Under the pieces are notes generated by a model. It was not told where the DNA came from. It did not search any database and worked only from the letters and a program-made list of their open reading frames with translations. Of a DNA stretch of 64,000 nucleotides, positions 41,869 to 53,033 are shown in pieces (positions within the stretch are counted from its first letter, which is position 1; every line of letters starts with the position of its first letter). This DNA comes from Terramyces sp. JEL0728 (lineage: Eukaryota; Chytridiomycota; Chytridiomycetes; Rhizophydiales; Terramycetaceae), in assembly GCA_027603945.1 (NCBI GenBank), contig JADIIU010000075.1, positions 1 through 64,000 of the forward strand. The letters are read 5' to 3'. Position numbers and translations under genes: made by a program.

Positions 41869-44599
41869 ATGGAAGTAGGAAAATTCAAATCATTAGGAGA
41901 AGGAAAAGTTACCGGTGTTTCAGATCATAAAGCCGCAAATGAATGGAAACCGCCTCTAAGGAGACATATCAATCCTGATGGCATAGTGGAATTTCTTACA
42001 ATTCGAGTTCGCGTATTAAATGGGGAATCAGGTTATTGCAATTAATATCAGAACATGACTTTCATGCAAGATTCCCTAATGGCTCTTTGTACGCAGATAC
42101 TGTTTGCAAAGCTATTGCTGAAAAAGAGCAACTGCACGGGACGGAGGGAATGATATTTAGTTTATGGGTTGTTTCGAAAGATCTGGGTGTGTGTTGATTA
42201 AATATAGAAATACAGATTAGACCAGACCAGGATATTTTTGAATTGATGGTGTTTTGGAACAGATGGTAAATTGCATTAATCGCAGGGTTTTAAAGTATAC
42301 GCATTTCCCAGAAGCTGAAAATGCTCAGCATCACATAAATCACCATTGGTTCATTTATCGTAGAGAGGCATCGATAACTATTCGAGAAGAAATAGCGCTT
42401 GGAGGCAAAATGGCAATTAACCTCCTCTTTGGCGAAGTACTATTGGATTAAAGCAGGCGAAAAGAAACACTTTAACAAAAAGATGGGTATGCACTCAACT
42501 CGCGGCTTCTACAATAGCCGGGATGCAACTGCAAATAGCATATGGCGATTACGACGAAGGGAAAACACCTCCAGGATATTTGAGGTATTTTTAGTTGACG
42601 ACAGTGATGATATCAGCAGATTAGAGCAATTGATCCCTGTGGGAATGAGCTCAAAGTTGCGGCCTAGCCAATGGGAAGAAATCATCACTGTCCAATATAA
42701 AACAATGATGGGATTATCTATTCCAGAAGTTAGAGCGAGGTAAGAACAGCTAATGTCTAGGTTTTTGGAGTTTTCAAGAGACCTCCCCTGCTACGGCTGC
42801 TCAGTTTTCCCAGTATGCTCAGAACTACCTCCTTCTGGATTTTTTGAATACAGAACACAAAATTGGTTCATTGGAGTGGGACCGAATGGAATTAATATTA
42901 TGGATCATGATAATCAAGTAAATATTGGTTTATTCAGAAATATATCGCTAGCGTAAAGTGGTCCGAAGCAACGTGGAGAACTGGAACTGATCAGTTTTAC
43001 CTGACAAGTTTTAGAAATGGAAAAGCTAAAGAGTTTTATCTAATTACTCCTCAGACGATGATGATAGAAAACCTTTGTCGCAAACTAAAGTACAAGTGGG
43101 CAAAAGAATCTGGCATTATTGTAACAAATAAGCCTGGTTCCACGCTAAACCTCACTTCTAAACGATATGCTCCGTTGGAAAAAGTAGTTGTTGAAGAGCC
43201 TAAAGCGACAAAAGGTTCAGAGACCAAGGTGGCGAAAAGGACCGACCAGCCAGCAAGACGTGGTTCGGAGAATAGATTGGGCAAGGAAAAACTGAAAGGC
43301 TCTCTCGAGCAAGTCGGTGCTTCCATAGAAAGCTTAACAAAACGATCAAAGACGATTCTCAGAGGTTCCGCTGAACAACTCTCTGGTACGATGAACAAGC
43401 TTTCATCAATGCTGAATCAAGACGACAAAGTAATTCAAGAGGTAAGAAAAGCAAAGAACGTTGGCACACCAATAACAGCATCTGCCGATGCACTTGATAT
43501 GATCCAAGATGTCAAGCTTTCATCTTCGAACCCCAACCTGAAAACTTCACAAGAAAATGTAAAATCTCCAAAAGAGAATAAATCTAGAGAGAATCATTTG
43601 ACCTCGATAGAGAATCTCCAGCACCAACCACAGAAACTCAGGAGTAATGAAAATATCGCGGCTAAACCAAAAGAAGCAAAACCGAAAGAATCAAGTAAAC
43701 TCGCTGATACAGTCCATACAAATGAAAAGAACGTCAAACCAGCCGGCCAGAAGGATTCTCTTCCAAGCCCTGTTCAAAAAGAAAACGCTACCTCTCCCCA
43801 AAAAGAAAATCTTGCAAAGCAAATTGCACAAAAAGAAGGTTCTGTCCAACAGCAAACCTCAAAGTTTTCAAATAAGCCCGACTCGCAACCAAAGCATGCA
43901 CAGAAGCTATCCAACACCCCAGAGCAATCCACCGCTAAAAAGCTATTAGAAGAACAAAAGACATCTGGGTCAGATAGCCCAAACAGTTCAATAAAAGAGC
44001 AAAAACCACTGTTCAATAATGCAAGAGTGCAGAAATCATTCAGACCTAGCTCATCAAGTGTACAAAATAATTCAACAGAAGTAGCGCTATTAGCGCAATT
44101 GGATGATTTGGGTAGTTCATTAGATCAGAATGTCAAACTTTCCAGACCGGATTCCTTGAAAAAGATGCGTGGGCCAGTTGCTAGTCCCAAATCAAGACTA
44201 ACAGAGGCTGATTTTGCTTTATTAGCAAAACTTGATGAAAAACCTAAAGTTGAACAGAAAGAAGAACCCAAACCTGAACCCAAAGAGGAAACCCCAGTCC
44301 ACAAAGAGCAAGAGATAAAGAAATCCGACAGTAAACAGAATTTAGCCGTTGACTCTCCAGCTCATTCGCGTAAACAATCTGCTGAACCTGGTGGTCGTAA
44401 GCAATCAGTTGTAGGCGAAAATCTACAGACATTTGTTAAACCGCAGTCGTTAAAAAAGAAGAATATTGTGGGTAAAATCGCAGAGGCTATTACTCAGCCA
44501 ATGGAAGTGAATAAGAGGGTTGATCATCGGTTTGATTTGGACCAGCATTTAGGTGGAGTTGGTCCTACTCAGCTGATTGATAAGCGTGAAAATAAATAA
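41869..44599 (+). CDS. FERM-domain protein with long disordered tail
   Basis: 862 residues in eight exons (41869-42031, 42052-42186, 42208-42265, 42286-42436, 42457-42584, 42605-42739, 42761-42917, 42938-44599) with seven introns of 20-21 nt. Splicing gives a FERM fold: F1 with FLTIRVRVLNGES..DTVCKAIAEKE; F2 with KRNTLTKRWVCTQLAASTIAGMQLQIAYGDYDEG and GYLSDDISRLEQLIP; F3 with PCYGCSVFPV, FIGVGPNGINIMD and SVKWSEATWRTGTDQFYL. After about residue 350 it is Lys/Ser/Glu/Pro-rich with repeated ALLAQLDDL/ALLAKLDEK segments. FERM proteins link membranes to the cytoskeleton and are uncommon in fungi. The exact family is unresolved. Confidence 0.85.
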
Positions 44600-44649
44600 G
44601 ATTAGACGGGCTTGTCATTGGATCTTGCAGGATAACTCTGAAATATAGT

Positions 44650-44892
44650 CTATTTTTTATTCAATTGTGAAATCAATTCAGTATTATCAACACGGTGCTG
44701 CATGATTTTCTTGTCATTCAAGTGTATCACGGGAATATCGTACTGGTATTTGTAATACTGTTTGTTTTCTCGCTTTTCAATGTCAACTATTTTTAGCTCG
44801 AATGGATGTGCTTGTTGGATCTGTCTGAGTTGAAAGAGCGCTTCTTCACATAATCCACAGTACTTTTTACTAAACAACACTATTCTATTCAT
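44650..44892 (-). CDS. Glutaredoxin-like protein (DUF836 type)
   Basis: 80-residue intronless thioredoxin-fold protein. It begins IVLFSKKYCGLCEEA, the CxxC site and first helix of glutaredoxin-like DUF836 proteins (human C5orf63, yeast YDR286C). ELKIVDIEKRENKQYYKYQYDIPVIHLNDKKI follows, with the cis-Pro of the fold. Substrate unknown. Its start is 33 bp from the divergent SEC20 start. Length matches the family. Confidence 0.8.
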   Translation of the reverse strand: MNRIVLFSKKYCGLCEEALFQLRQIQQAHPFELKIVDIEKRENKQYYKYQYDIPVIHLNDKKIMQHRVDNTELISQLNKK

Positions 44893-44925
44893 TCAAAAAA
44901 GTTTGAAAAAGATAAAAATTGCAAC

Positions 44926-45372
44926 ATGGAAATCAGAGAAAAGATTGAACGATTGAAAAAGACTGGAAATGAATACGACTCACTCTTGCTCCAGCAAGAA
45001 ATAAAACAACTCTTGAAAACAAACAAGCAATATACCAACGAGTACAAACAAGCTGTGATACAATCCCTATCCCTGCAAAAGAAAGATTACGGAAAAGTAA
45101 AGTACAAACAGACATTGCAAGAAACAGTTGGATTACTACAGAACGCAATTGACCAGTCCAATCAACAGAATTCTGTATTGAACGACAGTAGCAAAATTAT
45201 CCAAAGCACGGATGAAAAGTACGATGGAATCAGCGGGTATATGCAAGTCTCTAAATCTATTTTGAATGAATTAAAGAAAAAAGACAAGACGGATTTGGTT
45301 TTGTTGGGGGCTGGGTTACTGGTATTTGTATTTACTTGTTGTTATATTATAATAAAGCGGCTATTTTGGTGA
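44926..45372 (+). CDS. SEC20: SNARE protein Sec20 (BNIP1)
   Basis: 148-residue intronless tail-anchored protein. The SNARE segment STDEKYDGISGYMQVSKSIL (about 94-113) leads into KKDKTDLVLLGAGLLVFVFTCCYIIIKRL, a C-terminal membrane anchor (about 121-145). The EKYDGISGY register and the SKSILNELKKKD-TD juncture match Sec20/BNIP1, an ER Q-SNARE in Golgi-to-ER retrograde fusion. It is shorter than yeast Sec20 (383), nearer BNIP1 (228), and lacks a lumenal HDEL tail. Confidence 0.8.
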   Translation: MEIREKIERLKKTGNEYDSLLLQQEIKQLLKTNKQYTNEYKQAVIQSLSLQKKDYGKVKYKQTLQETVGLLQNAIDQSNQQNSVLNDSSKIIQSTDEKYDGISGYMQVSKSILNELKKKDKTDLVLLGAGLLVFVFTCCYIIIKRLFW

Positions 45373-45480
45373 ATTGCTGCTCTCTTGGTAGTCAATCATT
45401 AAAACCTGGGCAAATCAATTCACTCCTTTATTGGTAAATCAAATCAACCCTGCTCTTTCTCCATCTACATTAAACACAGC

Positions 45481-46932
45481 TTACCCAGGACTCTTCTGTT
45501 CAAAATCACGCTTAATTTGTGCAAAGATTAAATCAACACAGAACATGGTCTGTGTAACCCCCCACAATAGTGTGATTGCATAGTAGAAATTCGCATTACC
45601 TGAGCCATTGTATATCCACAGATTGAAGAATAGCGGGCCGAGGATGCAACAATACAGGAATCCAGATATTGATAGGTAAATGTAGCCTAGATTAGCTTGG
45701 TTTACCTGTATATTTCAACAGTTCAGTATTAACCAATAAGAGCGTAGTGTACAATGGTATATCAGTCACAGATGGATAGCTCTTGAACATACTGATAAAT
45801 GCAACTATTAACCCACTAGCTAGAATTGGTTTATGCGAAAACTTGATTAGTATCGGGATGGTAAAAATGAATGAATTGACATGGAATACAGAGTAGAAAA
45901 ATATCCGGAATTGTTCAAATACTTCTTGGAAGAAATACCAGAATAATCCCACATTCGGTCTGAGATCTGTAATGAATATAATTGTCTTGTACGATTCCAA
46001 ATAGTCATTGTTGAACAAGTAGGATAAAAAGTGTAATCCAGCAAGGTAAAATACAAACTCAACTATTCCTTTTCTTTGTTTGAGGATGAATATGCACGGT
46101 GCTAACAATACTAATGGATAAAGTGATAGCCAGCAGGAAATTGCACAACAAAGCATTGATAATCTTCTTTTTCCCTTTAATGCAAACAATATAGAATATA
46201 CGATTGATAGTGATGTAAAGATATTGATGCTTCTTGATAGAAATGTAATGATTGAAAATGGATTGAATAGATAGATTGACCCAATGTCTGTTGGCACTAG
46301 TGGGATATCTATTGGTCTAGTTGGATCGGTTGGTATTAGCGTTTCATCTTCATTTGGATCTTTCCATTCTCGTTGTACGACTGGAGGCAAACTATCTATT
46401 TCTTCAATTTGATCAATCTCTACAGTATCGCGATTATCCTCAGTCTCTTGCTCTTCCTCCTCTTTAACCGCTTCTTGCTTTTCATTTGCTTTAATCGTTT
46501 CTCCAATGTCCTGTGCTTTCTTTTCATCTACAACATAATCAGGCCAAAAATCCTTATTCTGCTCAACAACTTTAAACTCTGCAATCTGTACCAGTGCTTT
46601 AGCAATCAGATAGTCAACAAAAAGAAACAAACAAACAATCATGAAATCATTAAAGTATCCAAACAGCAAAAATACAGGCGGCTACATTAACAACAAAATA
46701 CAAGTTTAAATACTCCACCATCGTATACTGGTATTGAATTTTTGAATAGGTGGATTCCTTCCATTAGTGACTTGTATGAAGTTATTGGAGTTGAGATTTC
46801 TACTCTTTGGTCGAGGAGCAGGTAGAGGGTTGGAAAGTAGAATACTAGGATTGCCCGTAGCAGGATTCCGTAGTATAGAGGTACTCGGAGTAGTTGTAGT
46901 TCCTGCTCTCTTGGTTTTTGTAATGTCGACAT
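45481..46932 (-). CDS. PIGU: GPI transamidase subunit PIG-U (Gab1/Cdc91)
   Basis: 470-residue polytopic ER protein in three exons (46932-46702, 46681-45706, 45686-45481), introns 20 and 19 nt. It starts with LLRAILVFYFPTL and TSYKSLMEGIHLFKNSIPVYDGGVFKLPPVFL, a conserved lumenal region of PIG-U. FNPFSIITFLSRS and SGSGNANFYYAITLLWGVTQTM-like GSGNANFYYAITL also match. An unusual acidic insertion (about 125-190, EEEEQETEDNRD and PTDPTRPIDIPLVPTDIG) lies between early membrane spans. The complex attaches GPI anchors to proteins in the ER. Confidence 0.9.
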
Positions 46933-47328
46933 TTTAGATTTGAAAAAGTGGTTTCAATTTATACGAGGACTAGTGGTGTAATACAAGTATATCATTCGTT
47001 AAACAAATTGTATCTATCAGGCATCCGGTACTGAATTCCTAGCAAGATACAATACTGCACTCTGATATATAACTTTGGCCAATCTAATGCCTTATGCGGT
47101 ATAATATTCGGGTTGATGTAATATATCCAGTTTTTACTATCGCTCATACATCACGCCGGTTTCCTTTTCCAGCACATTTTTCAGGTGAACCTTGTACTCA
47201 CAAAAGCACTAAATAAAAGTGAATTAAAAGCAAGAGCAGCACCGTAACAAAAGTATGCTTGGAACAATCCTCTACCTCTGAAAAAGTAGTTGTGAGAGAA
47301 TTTTCTAAGAATTTTCGAGTTTCAAGGA
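46933..47328. other. Divergent intergenic region
   Basis: About 396 bp between the PIG-U and 7TM-receptor starts. Promoters are expected here. A GATACAAT-type element recurs loosely, but no RNA gene, repeat or coding exon is convincing. An ATG at 47255 opens only an eight-codon frame. Confidence 0.35.
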
Positions 47329-48452
47329 ATGCTTTCAGTGACTATCACACTTTCTTTTCTAAAAATAATGCCAGACGATTTCTACCAAATTGTATTCACA
47401 TATTACCAATATTTATCGATAAGAATTATTTCAAATTCACTTGGATTACTAGGCTCTGTTTGCTTACTACTGGTACTTGCAATTAACATAGAAAAATATA
47501 AATACAAATCCAGCATTTTGTTCTCTGGTTAAAATATTCGCCATTCTGGACTTGCTTTATTCACTTGGATATTTAATTCACATTCCGTTAGAAATGCTCA
47601 GCATTTATAATTCAGTAAGAGGAAACCAACGGATTGTTTGGATAGAGTACTTGGACAGTTTTACTAAATTGATATTTGATTCAAGTCAATTCGCAAACAT
47701 TATCCTTGCAGCCGTATTTTCAATTATTTCTTATCACACTATTTGCAAGAAAGCGTCATTCAAGCACAATGTTTTATATATTACTATTGGATGTGCGATA
47801 CCACCACTTATCTATGCGCTGTTTTGCGATTATCTCTTTCCATATATATTTGGCATTCCTGACACGTAATTGCTTTTAATTTAGGTACCTTCAGCCATTC
47901 ACTGTTTTTATTCCATTGGCTTCCATTACAGCTATAATTGTACTGACTGTATTAATGGGAGAACGGTTAACTAGAATCAAAAAAGATATGTTAAAGAAAT
48001 TAAAGTTCCTGCTGTTGACTGTGAATATATCGAATGTATTTGCTTGCACTCCGAGGATATTATATGCGGTTGCCACTTGGAAAGGAGTGACGGATAATAA
48101 CTTGATTAATATTGCGGACATCATTGGACAAGGCACTAAAGGGCTTGTTCACTTTACGTTCTTATACCTTGTGTATATCAAGAAATCCAACCCAGAGCAG
48201 CGTGCAGTAGTGGATTTTGAAAAGTCACTTCAGACGGACCCGCCTATCGAAGGAGAGTTCAAGAGCTTATGGCGGTCAGGACAGAAATCACCTTTTTATA
48301 TAGAAGATGGAAGTAGACAAGAGGATATTATTAGTACATCCGCAACCAATACGTTTGGTATTAATTCTGTCTCTCCTTTAGATAACTTGGATGAGTTACT
48401 GAATAACACGTCGGCCCCAGTAGATTTTGAATTTCCTTTAGAAATTGTATGA
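47329..48452 (+). CDS. Seven-transmembrane receptor (cAMP-receptor/Git3-like)
   Basis: 361 residues in three exons (47329-47472, 47492-47865, 47885-48452), both introns 19 nt. Seven hydrophobic spans are evident. TM1 ends NSLGLLGSVCLLL, followed by NINTNPAFCSLVKIFAILDLLYSLGYLI as TM2. A late VHFTFLYLVYIKKSNPEQRA ends TM7. A Ser/Asp-rich cytosolic tail of about 90 residues follows. The layout resembles class E/cAR-like or Git3-like receptors that couple to G proteins; ligand unknown. A second in-frame ATG at 47368 would shorten the start by 13 residues. Confidence 0.75.
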
Positions 48453-48641
48453 AATAAATAATGTATATGCAACCTGATTGATTGCTGTATGTCCTCTTGT
48501 GCAGCTGGGATTCCTTGAATTGACAAGGCGGTGCCGATTATCCGCCTTCTAGTAGCTAAATATCCACACTCTGCAGCAGTTCCTTTTGATTTTGATTCGC
48601 CAACAGTTGCAGAATGAGTGGCGTGAGAAAGTTTCACAAAT

Positions 48642-49720
48642 ATGGTTACGTGGGGATCGATTAAACGCACATTGACTAATGAAAAAGACTACGAAACACT
48701 AATTGACAAGGCAACAAGTGAAAAGTACCCAAACCTCAACATTGAGAAAGCTTCCAGGCTAGTCTCAATTTCAAATCCACAAAACAATAATCAAATCATC
48801 AATGGACTAATGGAACGGTTGAAAAAGAAAAACAAAACAAGGAGAGAAAAGGTAGTTCAGCTATTTGATTTCCTTGTAAAGAATTCGCAAGATTTTCAAG
48901 AATCGCTTGTAAATTATCCCCAGTTTCCCCAATATTACTATTCACTGGTAAGAATGAGTTTATTGTAGCCGCTTAGCGCTAGTAAAGTTGAATTACTGCA
49001 AATGATACAGGAATGGAGTTTGTTGTATGGTGAAGGGCCATTCGGGCAGCAATTAAAGAGTTTGGCAATCGCATGCTCGGAAGGAATGGAAGAACATCTG
49101 CAACGTACTCTAGATTAATGTAGCTATTCAGCCAATGAACCTTCCAAGTGATGGAGTGCAAGTCATTCTACCAATTGAAAATATGACGATTGAAGATGAA
49201 GCAGCAAGAGTAATTGAACATGTCGAAATGGTCAAAGTTACCTGTGATTTATTTGTCGAAGCGTTGAATTTCAATACCAAATACTTGGGAGATAACAATT
49301 TAGCCCGTGACTTGCATAGGCAATGTACAAAATTAAAAGGAGCAAACGATGCTTGGATTAGCGACATAAACCCGCAAAGCGAATTCGCTCTGGATCTCTT
49401 ATTACAAGCTGGCGATCAATTATCATCTGCATTCAGCACTCTGTCTGTAATTAAAGAACAAGATGAATTGAAAAAGGCAGAGGATGAATTAAAGAGAGCA
49501 CAAAAGAAATACCAGGTAATATTTGCTAATATAGCAAACGCTTGAGCGAAACGGAAGTAGTGTGCAAACTACACAGGCCAAAGACACGAGAAACAAGCAA
49601 AAACAAAAGGAATCTGAAATTGCTGTCGGAAGGGATGTTGTTAATACAGCGAATGAAAATCCATTTGAAGTATTTCCTAACCAAGGATCCTCAAAAGATG
49701 GAAAGTTGATTGATTTTTAA
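48642..49720 (+). CDS. VHS/GAT-domain adaptor, Lsb5-like
   Basis: 339 residues in four exons (48642-48947, 48969-49104, 49124-49515, 49535-49720), introns 21, 19 and 19 nt. The N-terminal VHS domain (about 15-145) begins with YETLIDKATSEKYPN and contains KKKNKTRREKVVQLFDFLVKN. A helical GAT domain (about 175-270) follows. A C-terminal ENPFEVF contains an NPF motif that EH domains bind. Yeast Lsb5, linking endocytosis and actin, has the same order. GGA-type adaptors would add a gamma-ear, which is absent. Confidence 0.8.
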
Positions 49721-49800
49721 AATAAACATTCTCAAAAGAATTGGGATTCCAGTTGTTTGGCAGTGGGTTCTCAATTCCTTTGTATTGGCATGAATTTTTT

Positions 49801-51426
49801 ATGTTCAAGAAAAGAGAATCAGCTAAAAAACAGACACTATTAAAGAATTCACAGATAAAAAAAATAACAAGGGAATTCAATGATCATTACAAATCACAAG
49901 TTCAACTAAAAAACCTGTCTTACTCAGTCTTTACTTCATATTCAATCTACTCTACCGAAAATCCGGTTTTGATTGAACCCCAGTTCCAAGATATTCTTAT
50001 TCCAACAGTGTATTTATGCTGGCAGTATCCTATCGTACCACTACTATTCACTCCAAAACAAGTAGTTACGAATTACCTGTACAATGGTGCTGATTTGATG
50101 GTGCCAGGGATAATTTCAATTACAAGAGAATTTGAAGAGGGGGATATTGTTGGGATTTCTTGGCCTGGAAATCCATATCCTCTTGTTGTTGGAAGAGCAT
50201 TGAAAAGTAGTATGGCATTACGAAATGAAAAGGAAGGAAAAGCAGTACAAAACTTGCATTATTATGGAGATTGTTTGTGGGAATTGGGAGATAAATCTGA
50301 ACCACCTATTGCCGTGCCAGAATTAGACAACCTTGCATTGGCCGATGGTGATGACAGTGAGAATAACCCCAAACAAGATCAAAGTGTTGCAGACAAGCTG
50401 GAAATCAACCAAAATATCACTACAGATGGAATTCAAGAAGAAATGACCAGTGATGTAATGGACTTGCTATTTGAAAAAGCATTCACGAGCTCAATCATCA
50501 AAATGGCAGACAATATCTTGCCATTGAGTTCATCCATCTTTTACTCTAATCACATGCTGCCAAGCAAACCAACAGGAACGAATTTGGATATAAAGAAATC
50601 GAGTTTCAAGAAATTATCAAAATTCTTAAAGATTATGGACAAGAAAGGGTTGATTAACACCAAAGAAAAAAGTGGAGATTTGTTTGTAATGTCAATCAAT
50701 AGGAATCACCCACTGATCATTGGCAAGGAGGCACCAAAAGAAAAGGTGGTTATTAAACAAGAAACAAAACAAACAATTAAACACCAAGAGCTGTACAAAC
50801 TGCCATCAAATGGGCCGTTAAAGAGGCTAGTGCAAGAATTACCAAAAGAATATCTCTTAGAGTATTACGACCAAGATGCTATAGACAAACTCTTGAGTGC
50901 TTATTACACTCGACAGAATCTTGTTGATCCAGCCAACGGACGAAATATTAAAGTCGATCCGTACCTATGCGACGCTCTACTGGCCAAGCAAGAGTACTCG
51001 CAAGACTACATGCAACGTGATATCCTTAAAGACCGATTCATTCAAAAAATGCAACCATTCTACCAATTGCACCTCCCCAATGAAATAGTCGTCAAGTAGA
51101 CACTCCTAACATAGACGCGGCAAGCTCGTGCCAATCACAATCCAAATAAAACGAAGACAAGGAAACAAGATGGTCACTCTAATCAGCAATCTAGAAACGT
51201 TTCAGATTAATCCAGAAGAATTTAGTGAAGTTCTTAAAATCAAGTGTGCAAGTAGTTCTGCTGTCAATGTTGTCGATAAACGAACGCAAGTTATGGTGCA
51301 AGGAAGTAATGTAAAGCAAGGTAAATGGGGGTTTACGTAGTTGTTGCGTGTTTGAAGGATGCTGGGTTGCCAATTACCATGCAGAATGATAAATTAATGC
51401 CAAGCAAATTCGTATCTGTAATATAA
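49801..51426 (+). CDS. EIF2D: Translation factor eIF2D (Tma64/ligatin)
   Basis: 528 residues in three exons (49801-51095, 51115-51320, 51341-51426), introns 19 and 20 nt. The DUF1947-like and PUA N-terminal half includes DILIPTVYLCWQYP and YNGADLMVPGIISI. A winged-helix/SWIB-like middle follows. The C-terminal SUI1 domain reads VPITIQIKRRQGNKMVTLISNLETF and, across the last intron, VQGSNVKQVVACLKDAGLPI. eIF2D delivers tRNA to the P site and recycles 40S subunits. The ATG at 49801 (MFKKRES) corresponds to the short basic start of the family. Confidence 0.92.
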
Positions 51427-51578
51427 TGGTTTATTTTACCAAGAACTATATCAATAGGCGATCCGAATTCAAGATCGTCACGTATTTTGCTCAACCACTA
51501 GCTGAGATTGGAAAAATATGTGTTTCTTTCGGACTGACGCTGCTTCCCAGTTTGAAATTTTCTGATTGCCATTTTCAA

Positions 51579-51917
51579 ATGGAAAAGCCAGTTCTCAATC
51601 CCCTAAACCAAATTGAAATACAAGCCGAACGGATGAGCAAAGACCTTGTAGAACTTCTTCACTCAATTGATTCAAGACTACAGGAATACGCACATTACAC
51701 ATCGGACTCACTGGAAATACAACGAGACGCTACTTTAACGCTGTGCGATCAGATAAATACCGCAGTCCAGAATGGATCTAAACTTATACAGAGCATGGAC
51801 GAGATTATGCTATCGATAGACTCGCTGTATTCGCTTGGAAATGAGCTGCGGCTTGTCCAAGCAGTTCTGACGCAACTGGAAGCCGCCTACGAACAAAAAA
51901 AGAAAATTGTCAAATAA
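51579..51917 (+). CDS. BORCS6-like coiled-coil protein
   Basis: 112-residue helical protein from the ATG at 51579 (MEKPVLNPLNQ). The pattern SIDSRLQEYAHYTSDSLEIQ, followed by repeated helices to LRLVQAVLTQLEAAYEQ, resembles BORCS6 (lyspersin), a subunit of the BLOC-one-related complex that recruits Arl8 to lysosomes. An in-frame ATG at 51426, overlapping the eIF2D stop, would add 51 residues that look non-coding. The call is by pattern only; other coiled-coil BORC/BLOC subunits are possible. Confidence 0.5.
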   Translation: MEKPVLNPLNQIEIQAERMSKDLVELLHSIDSRLQEYAHYTSDSLEIQRDATLTLCDQINTAVQNGSKLIQSMDEIMLSIDSLYSLGNELRLVQAVLTQLEAAYEQKKKIVK

Positions 51918-51969
51918 ATGCTATTCGCAATCTCTGTCCACCATAATTGAATCCAACTGAAGCTGCTCG

Positions 51970-52939
51970 ATGGAAATAATTAAGCTTGCAAATCAGGTGT
52001 GACACCAAAAGTGGCTTATGAGCAGAAAAAGAACGCTCGTAAAACTTTCCAAACAAAAATGCTAGGCAATTTGATTGTCGGTGTAAAAGATAGCGTCGAC
52101 GATGACCAAGATGTGTTTGCAGATCGAGAAGCAGATGCCACAATAAAAAAAGAAACAGATATAGACATGGAACAAGAGATAGATAACTTGGAATTACAAA
52201 TCGATCAAGTATTTCTTTGCGATTGGGATGGCTGCGGTATCCATCTGGAAGACTTGAAGCAGCTGGTTCTCCATGTCAACAACCATGTTGATTCGTTACC
52301 GTGGAGCGACGGCGGAGATAACAAGTGTAGATGGAAGAAATGCTGGAATACTCATTCGTTCCAAAACAAACTGAGAATGACTGGTAGCTATTTTTAACCT
52401 AGAACATATGCGAGCGCATACTCTGGAAAAACCGTTTGAAGTACAATTTGCTAACATAGTGTCCAGTTAAATCGTGCGGTCTGAAATTTGCTATTCGATC
52501 TAACTGCATGGCTCATGGCCGGACAAGACATAACAGGTCATTCAAGCCTATAGTAGTCGATATTTCCAAAGACGAGGAAGTCGAATACCAAGATCCAGAA
52601 GAGGAAGAAGAATACAAACGCAGAAAGGTGCGAAATGACTAATTGTAGCGCAAGCCAGTAAAGAGAAGCGAAAAACAGCGTGAAAATGATATTCAAAAAG
52701 AATTGAAAGTATTTCAAGATTATCAACGACAACTGGAAAAATACAGCGATGTTTTCGAATACTGTCAATCAGAAACACTTGCGTCCAAGACTCGACTTGA
52801 AATTTTATCGGAATATTGCGATGATCGGTATAAACTTGAATTGGAGGAGCTTGCTGGTGAATTGGAACAGACTGAATCGTTTGTCAACGAAACGCGAGAT
52901 ATGATTGCTAACCAAGTTATTCCCATGCTGAGTGACTAA
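51970..52939 (+). CDS. C2H2 zinc-finger protein with C-terminal coiled coil
   Basis: About 293 residues. Exons 52026-52383, 52403-52440, 52460-52627 and 52649-52939 are well supported, with introns of 19, 19 and 21 nt. A first exon 51970-51996 with a 29-nt intron is tentative; ATG 52059 is the alternative start. Zinc fingers are FLCDWDGC..HVNNHVD, CRWKKCW..TEHMRAH and CPVKSCG..HGRTRH, assembled across two splices. An acidic linker (about 195-215) leads into a long coiled coil (about 225-290). It is likely a nuclear DNA-binding or chromatin protein; no named family recognised. Confidence 0.75.
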
Positions 52940-53033
52940 TGTAAATAAATTTTATTGTTTTAATTTGGGATATATAATCCGAGTTGTCTATCCCAAAAAT
53001 TTAGCCGAATGAAATATTTTATTGAAATCTGAA

